Assembly: GCA_049487715.1 (NCBI GenBank)
Contig: CP150554.1
Location: 124,001 to 188,000 of the forward strand
Direction of reading: 5' to 3'
From: Pycnococcus provasolii
Taxonomy: Eukaryota > Chlorophyta > Pseudoscourfieldiophyceae > Pseudoscourfieldiales
DNA: 64,000 nucleotides
Each line of letters opens with the position of its first letter. Position 1 is the stretch's first letter. Of this stretch, positions 46,634 to 56,930 are shown piece by piece. The notes under the pieces were generated by a model that did no database searches, was not told the origin of the DNA, and worked only from the letters and a program-made list of their open reading frames with translations. The position numbers and the translations under genes were made by a program.

Positions 46634-46708
46634 TTGATGTTTCCTGCTGGCCGGCCGGACGTTTGTAGTTTGTATTTTTCTCCCGCCACCGCCATCGGCC
46701 CACCGGCC

Positions 46709-49433
46709 ATGCTCACGTTCGTCATGGGCACGCCTCCCAGGAATCCTCGGAGTAAGTCCTCCTCCTCCTCCTCGAAGAAGGCATCATTGTCGTCCAGCAG
46801 CACGCATAATCTTGAATCTACTCTGAATCATCATCATGGGGAGGCTGTGGATAATCATGCTGCTGGTGGTGATGCTGCTGGTGGTGATGCTGCTGGTCTC
46901 CTTCGTGATGCTGGGGCTGGGGCCTTACCTTCCCCTTCTCTCCGTGAAGGTGGTGGTGATGTTGGTGGTGAATCTGTGCAGTTATTATGTGACCTTAACA
47001 GTCTCGCTGTTCGCATGAAAACCTTGCAAGGGGACATCAACGTCTGGTCGCCGAACAAGACACCCAAGCTCGTTACAGCAAATAATAAAGCAACCACGTC
47101 GGGAGGTTTGGAGAACCAACACAGGGAAGCGAGAAGACAGGCGGCCCATGAACTAGCTAGCGCAATCTCCGCGCTGCTCGGAAGCAGGCACGCGCTCGTA
47201 CAGCGACTGCGAAAGGCGGCAAACACACAACGAGTCGAAGAGCTCAAGGAGGTGGTGGAAGCTGTGCGTGAAATCGTCAACAACAACGACGAAGATAATG
47301 AAGAAGAAGAAGAAGATAGCGACAACGACGGCGAATACTTCGTCGACGCGCCAAACTCCCCAACGCCGAAGGCAGGTGACAAAGACGCGAGAGACGACTT
47401 GCACCGTGCGGCGTTCGAACTCGACGCATCCACGGTGTCGCGCGTGGCTCTTCGTATCATCGCCGTTGCCAGGCGCGCCGTGCCGACAAGCACCATGATA
47501 AATGCTGCCTCGCCGGTGAAGTCTACCTTTGGTGGCAGTCCCAAAAAAGGCCAGACGGCACCAAGTCGGCACCCACCGCACGTCGCCGAGGCGCTCGAGG
47601 TGTGGGACGGTGGCGGGAGAACCGCGCTGCACTGCGCAGTTCTGCGAAGCGACCCAGAACGAATTGCCGTCGCGGCGGCACTGCTCGATGCGGGCTTACG
47701 ACCTAGCGTGCGCGACTGCAACGGGTGGACACCTCTGGATATTGCAAGCCTGAACTGCGATCGACCAATGGTCGAAATGCTCTACAGCAGGTGGATCGGC
47801 TGGATGCGCTACTTCTTCGTGCGACGCCAGCCTTCAATACGTCGCGCGCTACACCACTCTGTGCCAGATTTTGCATGCACTATAAGCTGGCGCCTCGACT
47901 CGCGCCTCTTCGGCGCACTCGTGCGGTATGTTGCACCTGACGACAGCTATAAAATTTACAAGAGCGGAGGGTCTCTGCGCGTTGACAGCACGCTAGCTGG
48001 ATACGACGAAAGTCGCGCTGGTGTCCCTCGATGGCGGAGAGGTCGACTGAGCCTATTACTGCTGCCGGGCAAGAACGGCAACTACAATGGTCGTTCTGGC
48101 AAGGCACGATTGCTTCTACTGAACCACGACGATCGCACGGCGGTGGACATGACGGAGCCGCCGCGCGCACTCATGCACGAGCTCGGGAGTGCCGCGAACG
48201 CGATGCCAACTTCGCCAATATCACCACAAGATAGCCAGAACGGGAGTATTAACTGCAACAGCAACCGAAGCAGTCTCGATAGCCTGGCTTCACTGAATGA
48301 ATTGACGTCTTCACCGACGCCCTCCAGCACTGACCACTTCCATCGCGATTGCCTAGACGAAGCTGAGAGTTTCGGCGATCGTGCTTCATCACCGCAGTCA
48401 TCACCACGCACGTCATCATCTCGACTAGCGCGATCGACTAATGCGTCCGTCAATGCCGATAGCTGGCGGCCATTCTCGCCAGACGACACGCCTGCATTTT
48501 CACAGGAAGTTCGCGATTTGATGTGCACTGATCTTGAGCAGAGCAATGTGAACATCGGAGAATTCGACTGGAGTAGAGCAACGATACGCTCTGGCCAGCC
48601 TATGCACGAGCGTGTGATGGGCCGCGATACTGTTGTTTTCGACGCCAGCACTCGTCTTAGACTGCGCAAAACACGGATGACACGCGAAGAGTCGGGTGTC
48701 CTTTCTTGGCAGAACCTTGGAGACCAGAGCTCATACGACGACTACTTGCAGATTTGCCAGAACGAGCGCGAGCGGCGCGCAGAGTGCGAGTCCGCGGCAT
48801 ATAAGGCTGAAGCCGACCAACGGTCGAAAAGCTGGGGCGAATGGCTTCTAGGCACTACGAAGCATACCAAAAATGCGAAGCAGGGCCACGTGCTCACGGG
48901 CGACGCTGACGGTGCGGTCAATCTTGGAGAGTTTGGCAAGGTCACAGCAAAGAGTCGTCGCCTCAAGGGACGGGTCTGGCTTGCGCGTGGACTACCCGTG
49001 CATGCGCACCACCTCCTGCCGGTTCTCGAAGCTTGTAGCTCATACCACCGGCACCTGTCAAATCTCCGCCGGTTGGTGACGGCGTGGTGCAAGCGTGAAA
49101 CCGACACGGACTTGTTTCCCGTTCAGCTTAAGGTTCCACTGGCGCTGAGTGTTTACGCGTATGTTGGTTTTGAAGAAGTCAACGCTGGGCCTCAAGACAG
49201 TCGCCTTTTTGAGCCTCCGTCGATCGTGGACGACTTTGATAACGTCGACGCTGACGCTGACTCGTTGGCACGTCGATCGTCATCGTCAGGAGATCGGGCG
49301 CATGAGCATCCGATCCTGTGCGGCTCGCTTACGTATCGTCGCCTCAGCTGGTCGGAGGCGATGGTTCGCATGAACTTGTCCGCGGACCGTCGCGATGACG
49401 ACGAGGACGCGCTTGGTGGCCACAGCGATATCG

Positions 49434-49466
<33 letters not shown>

Positions 49467-49471
49467 TGTGA
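46709..49471 (+). CDS. ANKRD13-like ankyrin / GPCR-chaperone-domain protein
   Basis: I start at the ATG at 46709; the frame is open to 46589 but that part overlaps the promoter and TIR flank. The 920-aa product has a His/Ala/Gly-rich N-terminus, a helical segment and an acidic stretch. Ankyrin repeats follow, with GGRTALHCAVLRSDP and NGWTPLDIASLNCDRPMVEML. Then comes the ANKRD13-type GPCR-chaperone domain, with TISWRLDSRLFGALVRYVAP, KSGGSLRVDSTLAGYDE, KARLLLLNHDDRTAVDM, and later VPLALSVYAYVGFEEV. Long Ser-rich linkers separate these parts. The protein ends in a run of about 10 Asp. In animals ANKRD13 proteins bind ubiquitinated membrane receptors. I see no obvious ubiquitin-interacting motif here. 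TGTAA is about 65 bases past the stop. Confidence 0.78.
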
Positions 49472-49852
49472 CATGAAGACGTAACTTATGTACATTTTCT
49501 ATGTGTATGTACTGTATCATTCTATGTTTTTTTTTGTAAATAACTTGACACACGTACACTACAACTAAGTATATGATACTGTCGTCTACGGTGATGCAAA
49601 CCAATGCACATTAGGCATAGCGCAGGCACGTAGGAAGGCCTTACTAAAGGTTTGTGGTAGTAAGTGACTAAGTTACGTGACGTATTCCCCAGGGTCGCCC
49701 ACCTGGTTCGCCCTGGATCCCCCCGCCTCCTAACCCCCAATCGATTCTCGGCTGATCAGGTTTCGGTTTTCGGTTCTCCGCATCGCTCAACGCGCACTTC
49801 ATTCGCCGGCTCAACGCGCACTTCATTCGCCGCGCCCAGCGAGCAGTTCGCG
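49472..49852. other. Intergenic region upstream of the orphan proline-rich gene
   Basis: About 380 bases: AT-rich 3' flank of the ANKRD13-like gene, with TGTAA at about 49535, then a GC-rich stretch containing CTAACCCCC (a weak telo-box-like site) and a repeated TCAACGCGCACTTCATTCGC before the ATG at 49853. Confidence 0.45.
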
Positions 49853-51388
49853 ATGGAGGACTTCCAAGACTTGGAGGTTCTGGAGGATTTCCGCTCAGTT
49901 GGCGCGCCCCCTCCGCCTCCGCCGCCGCCGCCGCCTCCGCCGCCTCCGCCTCCGCCGCCGCCGTTCGCGTCGTCAGCGTCAGCGTCAGCGTCTTCTTCGC
50001 GGCGTCTAGCTACGTCCACGTCAGCTCGTAGCAGACGTGCATTTCACGCCGCAGACGTTCTCTCGCTGAACCACTGGCGCAGCCTCGCGCACAGGGGGCG
50101 CGCTGGCTATCGGTTTTTGCACCACCTGCGACGCATCTTGGAGAGCCGAACGCCGCCGTTCGCCTTTGTCGATAATGGTGCGTCAGAAGAAGATGGCGGG
50201 CAGTCGAAAACGACACCACCGCCCACACGTGCAAAGCTCCTTCCTGCCCGGGTATTCGACGGCGCTGCGCCTGGCCTGACGAACGGAGAGGATGAAATGC
50301 TTCGGTGTGCTAGCACGAGCGCTGAGCTTTATACCGAACCGATGTGCGAGGAAAGTTACGCGCTCCGCGTCTTCGAGGATGAGCTTGACCCTGGCATGTT
50401 TTACCGAGAGGACCTCGTCGCACCGCCGGGTGCTCGAACGCACTGGGCAAGTACAGAGGACCAGGTTGAGCAGAGCGTGCACAACCTGGCCGTTCGAGCT
50501 CCTTCGGGTAAGTGGCCAAGTCCTTTTGCCGAGCCTGACGAGACCGTGGAACGTCGCGAAGGTGCAGGGGTGAGTATCGAAGACGTGGAGCTTGCAGAAT
50601 TTCACGCGCTCGACGCGGCCGCAGAAGCCCTAGATTCTGGTGAGGTGCTCGGTCTTCCAATTGGCCCGAACGCACGGCCTTTGCCTCCAGCTCGACCACC
50701 TCCGGTGCCAGCACTTATGGCACAGCGCGCACGTGAAGTGCTTCGACCGGTTCTACACAGTTTCTTCTGGTCGTCAACGGGAAGTCCCTCGCACTTGGAG
50801 CGCGAGACGAGGGAGCGTGTCGTGCTCGAGCTTCGCGGCGCCTTCTGTCGTGTGGATGGCATTGCATTTGGCGTTTATCGTGCACGCTACCAATTTGGAA
50901 GTCCAGTGTACCCTCCAAGAGCTGTCACGATCAACCTTACCACGTCACCGCTCGCGTTGCATGAGATGGAGTACCAGGACGACGCGCGATCCTCTTGGCA
51001 AGCTTGTGAAAACTTACCATGCAAACTCAGCGATGCGCCGCAGTTCATCAGCACGACGCACGCGCATGCTTCGAAAGGGCTTGCTCAGCGAGGTTGCGTG
51101 ATGGCGCCCGCCATTCCTGCGCCCATTGCATCTCATGTGTCGCTCACGTTTCGAGGGAAACCGCAAAGTCAGTTTGACGACCGGGGTCACTACCTGGCGA
51201 TCGCATCTGTGAGCGCGCTGGGCACGCGCGCGAGTGCTGCAGGTGTTCACGCTGCTCGCCTTGCTTTGTTGGACGGGCGTGCTTCGTGCACGGCGCTTCG
51301 TCTTCAGCCCAAGTCCCCATCTGCGACGTCTGGCGCTCACGTAGCCATGCTAACGTCGTACTGTCCTAGTAAGCTTATGATGCTGTAA
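49853..51388 (+). CDS. Orphan protein with a polyproline run, unknown function
   Basis: I start at the ATG at 49853 (context cgcgATGg) because the 63 codons before it read a duplicated promoter-like repeat. The product is 511 aa: an acidic start (MEDFQDLEVLEDF), about 19-20 consecutive prolines, a Ser/Ala-rich stretch, then sequence of normal complexity to the end. Later segments include RAREVLRPVLHSFFW, RVVLELRGAFCRVDGIAFGVYRA and a C-terminal half rich in beta-type sequence. No signal peptide or membrane segment is evident. I do not recognise a domain. The TAA stop lies in CTGTAA. Composition and codon use match neighbouring genes, so I take it as real. Confidence 0.65.
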   Translation: MEDFQDLEVLEDFRSVGAPPPPPPPPPPPPPPPPPPPFASSASASASSSRRLATSTSARSRRAFHAADVLSLNHWRSLAHRGRAGYRFLHHLRRILESRTPPFAFVDNGASEEDGGQSKTTPPPTRAKLLPARVFDGAAPGLTNGEDEMLRCASTSAELYTEPMCEESYALRVFEDELDPGMFYREDLVAPPGARTHWASTEDQVEQSVHNLAVRAPSGKWPSPFAEPDETVERREGAGVSIEDVELAEFHALDAAAEALDSGEVLGLPIGPNARPLPPARPPPVPALMAQRAREVLRPVLHSFFWSSTGSPSHLERETRERVVLELRGAFCRVDGIAFGVYRARYQFGSPVYPPRAVTINLTTSPLALHEMEYQDDARSSWQACENLPCKLSDAPQFISTTHAHASKGLAQRGCVMAPAIPAPIASHVSLTFRGKPQSQFDDRGHYLAIASVSALGTRASAAGVHAARLALLDGRASCTALRLQPKSPSATSGAHVAMLTSYCPSKLMML

Positions 51389-51731
51389 AACATGATAAGT
51401 GTTGATTTTGTGTTTGTTCTTGTTGCGGTGTGAGGAGGAGCGTGAGGAGGAATGTGAGGAGGAGTGGGGTCAGCGTGACATCACATTCGACGAGATTTTC
51501 GACAACGAAACACCTCAACGAAACGTGTCGATGAAGTCACGAAGGCGCACAGCCTGGCTCGAAGGGGGTAACAGCACGACTCCCCTCCTCCTGAGTCCTG
51601 ACTTGTGAGTTGTGCATGCATGGAGAGCAGCGAGAGATGAGACATAAAATTGATAAAATTGTAAAAAATTGAAAGAAATGCCACGCCCAATTCCTGAATT
51701 TTCCGTGAATTTCCTCCTCATGACTCTAATT
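51389..51731. other. 3' flank of the orphan gene
   Basis: Purine-rich GAGGAG repeats at about 51434-51466, then AT-rich sequence. No gene seen. Confidence 0.4.
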
Positions 51732-52265
51732 ATGACCGATTCCAGGCAAGCTTGCGGTGGCACCGTAAAAGCGAGTCGTTTTCACGGTCATTTGCAAGTT
51801 TTTGGCATGTCTTGAGAGGTCTTGGGGAGTTTTCCAGGCGCTTTTCAAGTTTTCTAGGAGTTTTTAGAGGTTTCAGCAAGGTTTCAGAGAGGGAAAAAAA
51901 CACATTCCAAGCTTGTTTCTCAGAAGAGGCACGCGCTCATTCCGCACAAAGCCTCACGTCAAAAGAACCTCGAAGATACAATGGGAGATGCACTTCTCAG
52001 CAAAACTCTGACTTTTTCTGTGTTCCTCATTTCTTGCCGTTTCTGGCGATTTCTGGCGATTTCTGGCGATTTCTGGGAAATTTTCCCCGTTGTGTTTGGT
52101 CGGGCAGAGCGAATTCGGTCGAATTCGACCGAATTCGACCGAATTCCATGGAATGTTGAGAGAATTCCATGGAATTCGGTCGAATTCGGTCGAATTCGAT
52201 GGAATTCGACCGAATTCGACTGAAAACGAGTTTAAAGCACTGCAAGCTTGCCTGGAATCGGTCAT
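51732..52265. mobile_element. 534-bp TIR element with internal GAATTC palindrome
   Basis: Perfect 24-base terminal inverted repeats: 51732-51755 begins ATGACCGATTCCAGGCAAGC, and 52242-52265 is its reverse complement. The interior has a tandem TTTCTGGCGA (three copies at about 52040-52070) and a GAATTC-rich hairpin at 52119-52199. Short frames within it are not recognisable as transposase. Its size is close to the 46.0-46.6 kb element but its TIR sequence is different. Confidence 0.75.
52119..52199. repeat. GAATTC-rich palindrome (36-bp arms, 9-base loop)
   Basis: The left arm 52119-52154 and right arm 52164-52199 are exact reverse complements built from GAATTCGACC / GGTCGAATTC units and a central ATTCCATGGAAT. 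The loop is GTTGAGAGA. It sits just inside the right end of the TIR element. Confidence 0.88.
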
Positions 52266-52701
52266 ACTGTAATTATTCTTACCGGAAAGGGTGTACAGTA
52301 GACCGCGGACTTACACTCTTACTGTACAGTAGACCACAGACCATGCAAGCTTGTTGCGTGGAGCCGTGGACTTGAAAAGCACACGGTGTGGACTTGAAAA
52401 CCACACGGTGTCAGGTGTGGACTTGAAAAACACACGGTGTGGACTGTGGACAGGACTGTGGACTGTGGTGTGGTGTGGCTGATCCTTCAAGTGCCCAGTG
52501 GCTGATAGTTCTAACCTTTTATTACGACCTTACGACGACGACTTTATTAGGACTTTAGGCGCCTTTCGACGACTTTACGCCAGTCAGTTTCCGTCGTACT
52601 GGCAAGGGGAAATAATATCTCGTCTCCCCTTGGTACTGGCACCTTAAGTACCTCCCTGTTGTCATTCTTCACTTCGTCCATATTATTGTAACCTCTATCC
52701 T
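52266..52701. other. Upstream region of the SK-type channel gene, with short tandem repeats
   Basis: About 435 bases. ACAGTAGACC occurs twice (about 52297 and 52326), and a 24-base unit with TGGACTTGAAAA and CACACGGTG occurs three times at about 52366-52442. TGTGGAC repeats follow to about 52470. No gene. Confidence 0.5.
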
Positions 52702-54621
52702 ATGGGCGACGACAACACGACTCGCGTGCTCGCCTTCAACGGCGGCCAGCAAGCGGCCAGCGTCGACCACATCGCCAGCGTCGACTATATCTCACCAATG
52801 GACCCGCAGTCGTCGACGACGGCCCCAAACGACGCGGTCACCTATAACAACGCAGCGAGTGTTGACCATATCTCACCAACGCCGCAGGCGCAGTCGCCGC
52901 AAAAGGACGCGGTACCCGCCTGGAACGACGCAGCGAGTGCCGACTACATCTCACCAACGCCGAAGTCGCCGCGACGACAAGCTGCGGAGACGAAAAAGAC
53001 GCACTCAGACACGCGCGTGATTCAAGTTGCGCCGCTGGAGACGGATGGTAGCGCAGCCTCCGACGGTAACGGCGTGAACAACTCCTCGTCTCCAGCCGAA
53101 GAACGCATGAAAAGCGGCTGGGGCAGAGCCAGCAAGCACTTCGTAAATGGTGAGGAAAGAACTGGCAAGGATTTCTGGACACGGTTAAGAAACACCGTTA
53201 TGCCGACATATGGACTGTGGAGCAAGGTGAAAAAGGTGCACTCAAAAAGCGCTCTTATGCAAATGTTGCGAGAGCATAAGTCCTTGAATCATATTGAGGT
53301 GCGCTCCGGGCTGATGGAGTTCGACGAGCTGCGCAGAACTGCGAGAGACCTCGAGGATAGATACAGCAAGCACATCAAAAGGTACACAGTCTGTCTTGTC
53401 GCGTCCCTTTTTTTCGCCTTCGTCAACGCCGAGCTGATGTTCTTAGGAAGTGATACAACGCAAGCTCAAGGGATGGTGCGAATAATCAGTGGCGTGGCAG
53501 AGACTGCACTCTGCGTCACTGCCGTGTGCAACTTGCGAAATTACTACAGAGTGCGCGTCAAGCAACGGCTGCAAATGAAATACGTCAGCTCGGAGCACGC
53601 AACCATCTTCGAAGCTGGCTTGTCTGGCCCTTTCTATCGCGACGCCGCTATGTGCCTCACCCACTGCTGCGTGTGGCCGTGGTACCTGATTGCAAAGCTT
53701 CACGGCCGCGGCGCCAACGGAGGCTTGCTAGAAGCATGGCACTTCGACCCTGCCATGAGTGTATATTACCGGTTTTTGGTGGTTGTGTACTTCGCGTCGC
53801 AGGCGAAGATACTCACGCTTTGGAGAGTGTTCCGCCACCTCTCGCCGATCTTCAACAATCGATTCATCTTTCTTGCGAAGCTGAACAACATGGACTATGA
53901 ATCGTTATGGCTGAATGGTCGCATGGCGCTTGAGCTCTATCCATTCTCTGCACTTGCGCTCATCTCCTTTACGAATACCATTCTTTCTGCGCAGGGCGTG
54001 AGCATGTGTGAGCGGATGGTTAACGGCGACGAGTACGACGATACGATCTTAGGGATCGACCCGCATAATGAACTTGCCGAAAAATCGTACAGTTGGCGAA
54101 GATGGATCTTCCACATCGTCATGAACAACTTTGGCGGTAATGTTCGTTCTCATCCGGTCACGCCGTGCGGCCAGGCGGTTGTTAGCGCCAGTCTTCTGGT
54201 GGGCAACGTCATTCTTGCGGTCCTGATCGCGATCCTTACGAATTCGATCCGTCTCAGGCCAAACGAAGAGCTTGTCGTGAAGCTTGCCAAGCTTGACATG
54301 TTGAATGGAAGGATGAAGCGCGTTGCGACCGTATGTCTTCAGCGTGCGTGGCGAGCGAAGTTGTCAGGATGGGATGCGGGCACGTCCGTCCAGTCATTCC
54401 ATCGTGCGATATGGATGATGAGACAGATTCGCTTGTCGCGCGAGGACGAAAAGAGGGGGACAACATCGCCTTCCACCGCTGCCCTCGACGCAATTTCCTT
54501 CCTTGATGGCAAGGTGGAAAGCATGAACGAAACGCTCGAGACTATGAGTCGTCAAATTAATACAACGCTGACGTCGATGCAAACGCAAATAAAAAGTGTC
54601 AGCTCGGTGTTCGGCGAATGA
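52702..54621 (+). CDS. SK-type (small-conductance Ca-activated) potassium channel-like protein with non-canonical filter
   Basis: 639 aa. The N-terminal 110 residues are polar and hold repeats of the form SVDHISPTP / SADYISPTP. Six hydrophobic segments follow between about residues 225 and 515, starting with CLVASLFFAFVNAELMFLG. The S4-S5-like part (LWRVFRHLSPIFNNRF) and S5 end (SMCERM, compare VCERY) match SK/IK channels. In the pore segment the filter position reads NNFGGN (residues 475-480) where SK channels have SIGYGD. After the last helix, KLAKLDMLNGRMKRVATVCLQRAW (about 527-550) resembles the SK calmodulin-binding domain. A coiled coil ends the protein. In animals such channels open when calmodulin binds Ca2+. 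Ion selectivity here is uncertain because of the filter. Confidence 0.72.
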   Translation: MGDDNTTRVLAFNGGQQAASVDHIASVDYISPMDPQSSTTAPNDAVTYNNAASVDHISPTPQAQSPQKDAVPAWNDAASADYISPTPKSPRRQAAETKKTHSDTRVIQVAPLETDGSAASDGNGVNNSSSPAEERMKSGWGRASKHFVNGEERTGKDFWTRLRNTVMPTYGLWSKVKKVHSKSALMQMLREHKSLNHIEVRSGLMEFDELRRTARDLEDRYSKHIKRYTVCLVASLFFAFVNAELMFLGSDTTQAQGMVRIISGVAETALCVTAVCNLRNYYRVRVKQRLQMKYVSSEHATIFEAGLSGPFYRDAAMCLTHCCVWPWYLIAKLHGRGANGGLLEAWHFDPAMSVYYRFLVVVYFASQAKILTLWRVFRHLSPIFNNRFIFLAKLNNMDYESLWLNGRMALELYPFSALALISFTNTILSAQGVSMCERMVNGDEYDDTILGIDPHNELAEKSYSWRRWIFHIVMNNFGGNVRSHPVTPCGQAVVSASLLVGNVILAVLIAILTNSIRLRPNEELVVKLAKLDMLNGRMKRVATVCLQRAWRAKLSGWDAGTSVQSFHRAIWMMRQIRLSREDEKRGTTSPSTAALDAISFLDGKVESMNETLETMSRQINTTLTSMQTQIKSVSSVFGE

Positions 54622-54778
54622 GCCTGAGTCGAAATCTCTGAGACTACACTGCACGAGAGAGGCAAATCAGCAAATGTCTATAAATAATTGATTGTCTCAT
54701 CTCATCCCACAGAATACAATACCCTGTTATCACAAGGCTGTTTTGTTAGACTATCTATAAGAGTAATTCGTACGTACA
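54622..54778. other. 3' flank of the channel gene
   Basis: AT-rich, no gene. The nearest TGTAA is at about 54811, inside the adjacent TIR element. Confidence 0.4.
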
Positions 54779-55394
54779 GTACTGTCTAAAATGATAAACG
54801 GACCGGTCATTTGTAAGTCGTCCCAATGGTCGTGCCATACCAGGTCGTTTTTGCCCGTACTTGTGGTGTTCGGGCAAGCCTCTTGAGTGGTCTATGCGAC
54901 GCCGTCGCGAGGAACAGTGCACAACGAACACTCGCGTGTACACAACCAGCCAAAGTGGTACACTCCGCCATGACCGCCAAATGTTAAACGGACTACGGGG
55001 TTCCCGTTGTCGAAATGTAAAATTTGGGTTTCCCGATGGAATTCCTTTCCCCCATGCTGATCAGGGGGGGGGACCCATGCATTTGGAAGTCGGGGGGAAA
55101 TAGAGGGATTCTGAGTTTCCCAAATTGGTCCCGGATTTCTGTCGGGGCAAATTCCCCCCCGACTTACAAATGGATTTTCGGATTTTAATGGCGGAACGCT
55201 GTTTTGTCGCGAATTTGTGAGCAGCTCGTGCGTTGGTTTTCTACGTGGTATGTGTGTGCAAGTAGGCCTACACCCATAGTGTACCACTGCCACAAACCAC
55301 GGGTGAAACGGACTTGGGACGGCCCAGTTGTGGGGTTGACTTACAAATCCGGTCCGTTTAACATGGGCGGTCCGTTTATCATTTCAGACAGTAC
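54779..55394. mobile_element. 616-bp TIR element
   Basis: The left end 54779-54804 begins GTACTGTCTAAAATGATAAA and is the reverse complement of 55369-55394 with one mismatch. Weaker inverted similarity continues inward (TTTGTAAGTC on the left, GACTTACAAA on the right, with a duplicated CGGTCCGTTTA on the right). There is no coding capacity. A GTAC/TACAGTAC-rich context makes the exact insertion site hard to define. Confidence 0.6.
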
Positions 55395-55678
55395 CTACTA
55401 TTATTTACAGTACTGTACATACAGTATTCACATTTTTATTTCAAAAAACACAATTCAGTAACTACATACCACCATATACACTACATAAACTAACTATCGT
55501 ACTGTAAAAACGAGATTACAGTACAGTGCGGCTTACATATTTTAATAAGGCATGCTTCGAAGTACCTGCCAGTTTAGGACTATGGAAAAACCAGCCAAAC
55601 ACCTCAGCCAACCCCCAAAGCACGACGACAACCAAACGTTAGTTCCATCCAATAGAATGACAAATCCCCTACCTTAGG
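55395..55678. other. AT-rich spacer between two TIR elements
   Basis: TACAGTACTGTACATACAGTA-like imperfect palindromes at about 55405-55440, then AT-rich sequence. No gene. Confidence 0.4.
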
Positions 55679-56930
55679 CCTGTGTCTAAAGTCGCGAAAG
55701 CGAAATCCCCGGGGATTGGGCCCGGGGTGAAAAGTTTAGCCCCAAATTTTTTCTTTTGCGCCAGTGTCTAAAAAAAAAAGGTAAAAAGTGAGGGTGAAAG
55801 GTTGGCATCGGGCAGTTAGGTGTTTGAGGTGAATATTCGCACCGGTATACTGACAGATATGAGTGAAAAAAGGTCTCGACCTGAGCTTCCGGCCTTACAT
55901 GCCTGACATGTCACACGCCCATGTCAGCGTAGAGCCTTTATTCTTCCCTGTTTTTGTTGAAGAGAAGTGCGTTATTTCACGCGAAGTGTCCTTGTTGTTC
56001 GCTGCAGCGTGCAGCCCCTACGCCTCCTCGTCCAACGTGCGGTCCCTACGCCTCCGCGTCGCAGCAACTTGAGCCTCGCGTATCTCCGACCTCCCTCCCT
56101 TCTCCGTAGTCCTTTGCGCCCCTCGCCCATCACATTGCCCATCATGGACGAGGTACGAGTTATGACTCTCGTCACTCCCCCTTGTCGCCGTGTCCTGAGG
56201 ATACTGCGACATTTCCATTCATCATAATTTGTTTGGATCGGATATGTTCTAACTTCGGCAGCTGTTTAGTGAATGCATCGGCCAATTGGTCTTTAGTATT
56301 CACCAGGGTAAATGCCAATATTCGGTCTCGTTCTCTTTCACGGAGAGCCCTTAGTCGAACGTCCAAGAATTTTGTTCGAGCTCCGTAGAGACGGTCGCGA
56401 ACAATGATTACTGCAGAACTGTTGTCTTCGTGTACGTAGGCAGTATCTTTTTCTGTGTCTCCTGGTTCTCCCATGTGTACCGGAACTGGGATCTGTGCCA
56501 ATAGATTTAATTCCCCGAGAAGAGTTCTGAACACTACGGTATCGTCAGTTTCTGAGGCCAATGCTATTAATTCAGATTCAGTAGAGCTGCGAGATGTCAA
56601 CTTTTGTTTTCCCGATCTCCATGACTCTCGTCAGTAGGGTATAACCCACACGATGTGCGAAGCACACGGATTCCGAGCTCCCCAAACGAGGGATACGAGA
56701 CGTACTCCACGCTACAGGCGTGGAGAAAGGAACAAGAAAAACGTTGACACTCTGATGACGATCGCCACAGGGCGACGCCACAGATGCGGCTACGGAGGGG
56801 AGCAAGGAATGACCTCCCGCCGCCTGCGCGCCCCCCAGGGTTCGGGAATCCCCTTCGGGGCATAAAAATCCGGGGGCAAAACTTGCAATTTCCTGGTTTC
56901 ACCCCCGGGTTTCGCGACTTTAGACACCCG
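55679..56930. mobile_element. 1.25-kb TIR element with target-site duplication, carrying a copia relic
   Basis: Terminal inverted repeats share GTGTCTAAAGTCGCGAAA (55682-55699; reverse complement at 56910-56927). Similarity continues imperfectly inward (CCCGGGGTGAAA). Direct repeats CCTTAGG flank the ends (55672-55678 and 56931-56937), consistent with a 7-8 bp target-site duplication. The interior includes the copia RNase H fragment at 56172-56633. No DNA transposase is seen, so it is non-autonomous. Confidence 0.68.
56172..56633 (-). pseudogene. Ty1/copia RNase H domain relic
   Basis: On minus the frame reads ESWRSGKQKLTSRSSTESE, then a segment with LASETDDTVVFRTLLGEL, then EDNSSAVIIV, a segment with RTKFLDVRLRALRER, and TKDQLADAFTKQLP. 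This is the C-terminal RNase H of copia polyproteins. An in-frame TGA stands just before the first motif, and no reverse transcriptase is upstream, so it is a truncated remnant. The frame itself ends at 56172. It lies inside the TIR element at 55679-56930. Confidence 0.85.

Noticed and set aside
46233-46703. Minus-strand frame with a repeated 15-residue unit (HLNQRDESNTGRA type)
   Set aside because: It is a translation of the 45-bp minisatellite inside the TIR element; both strands are open because the period is 45.
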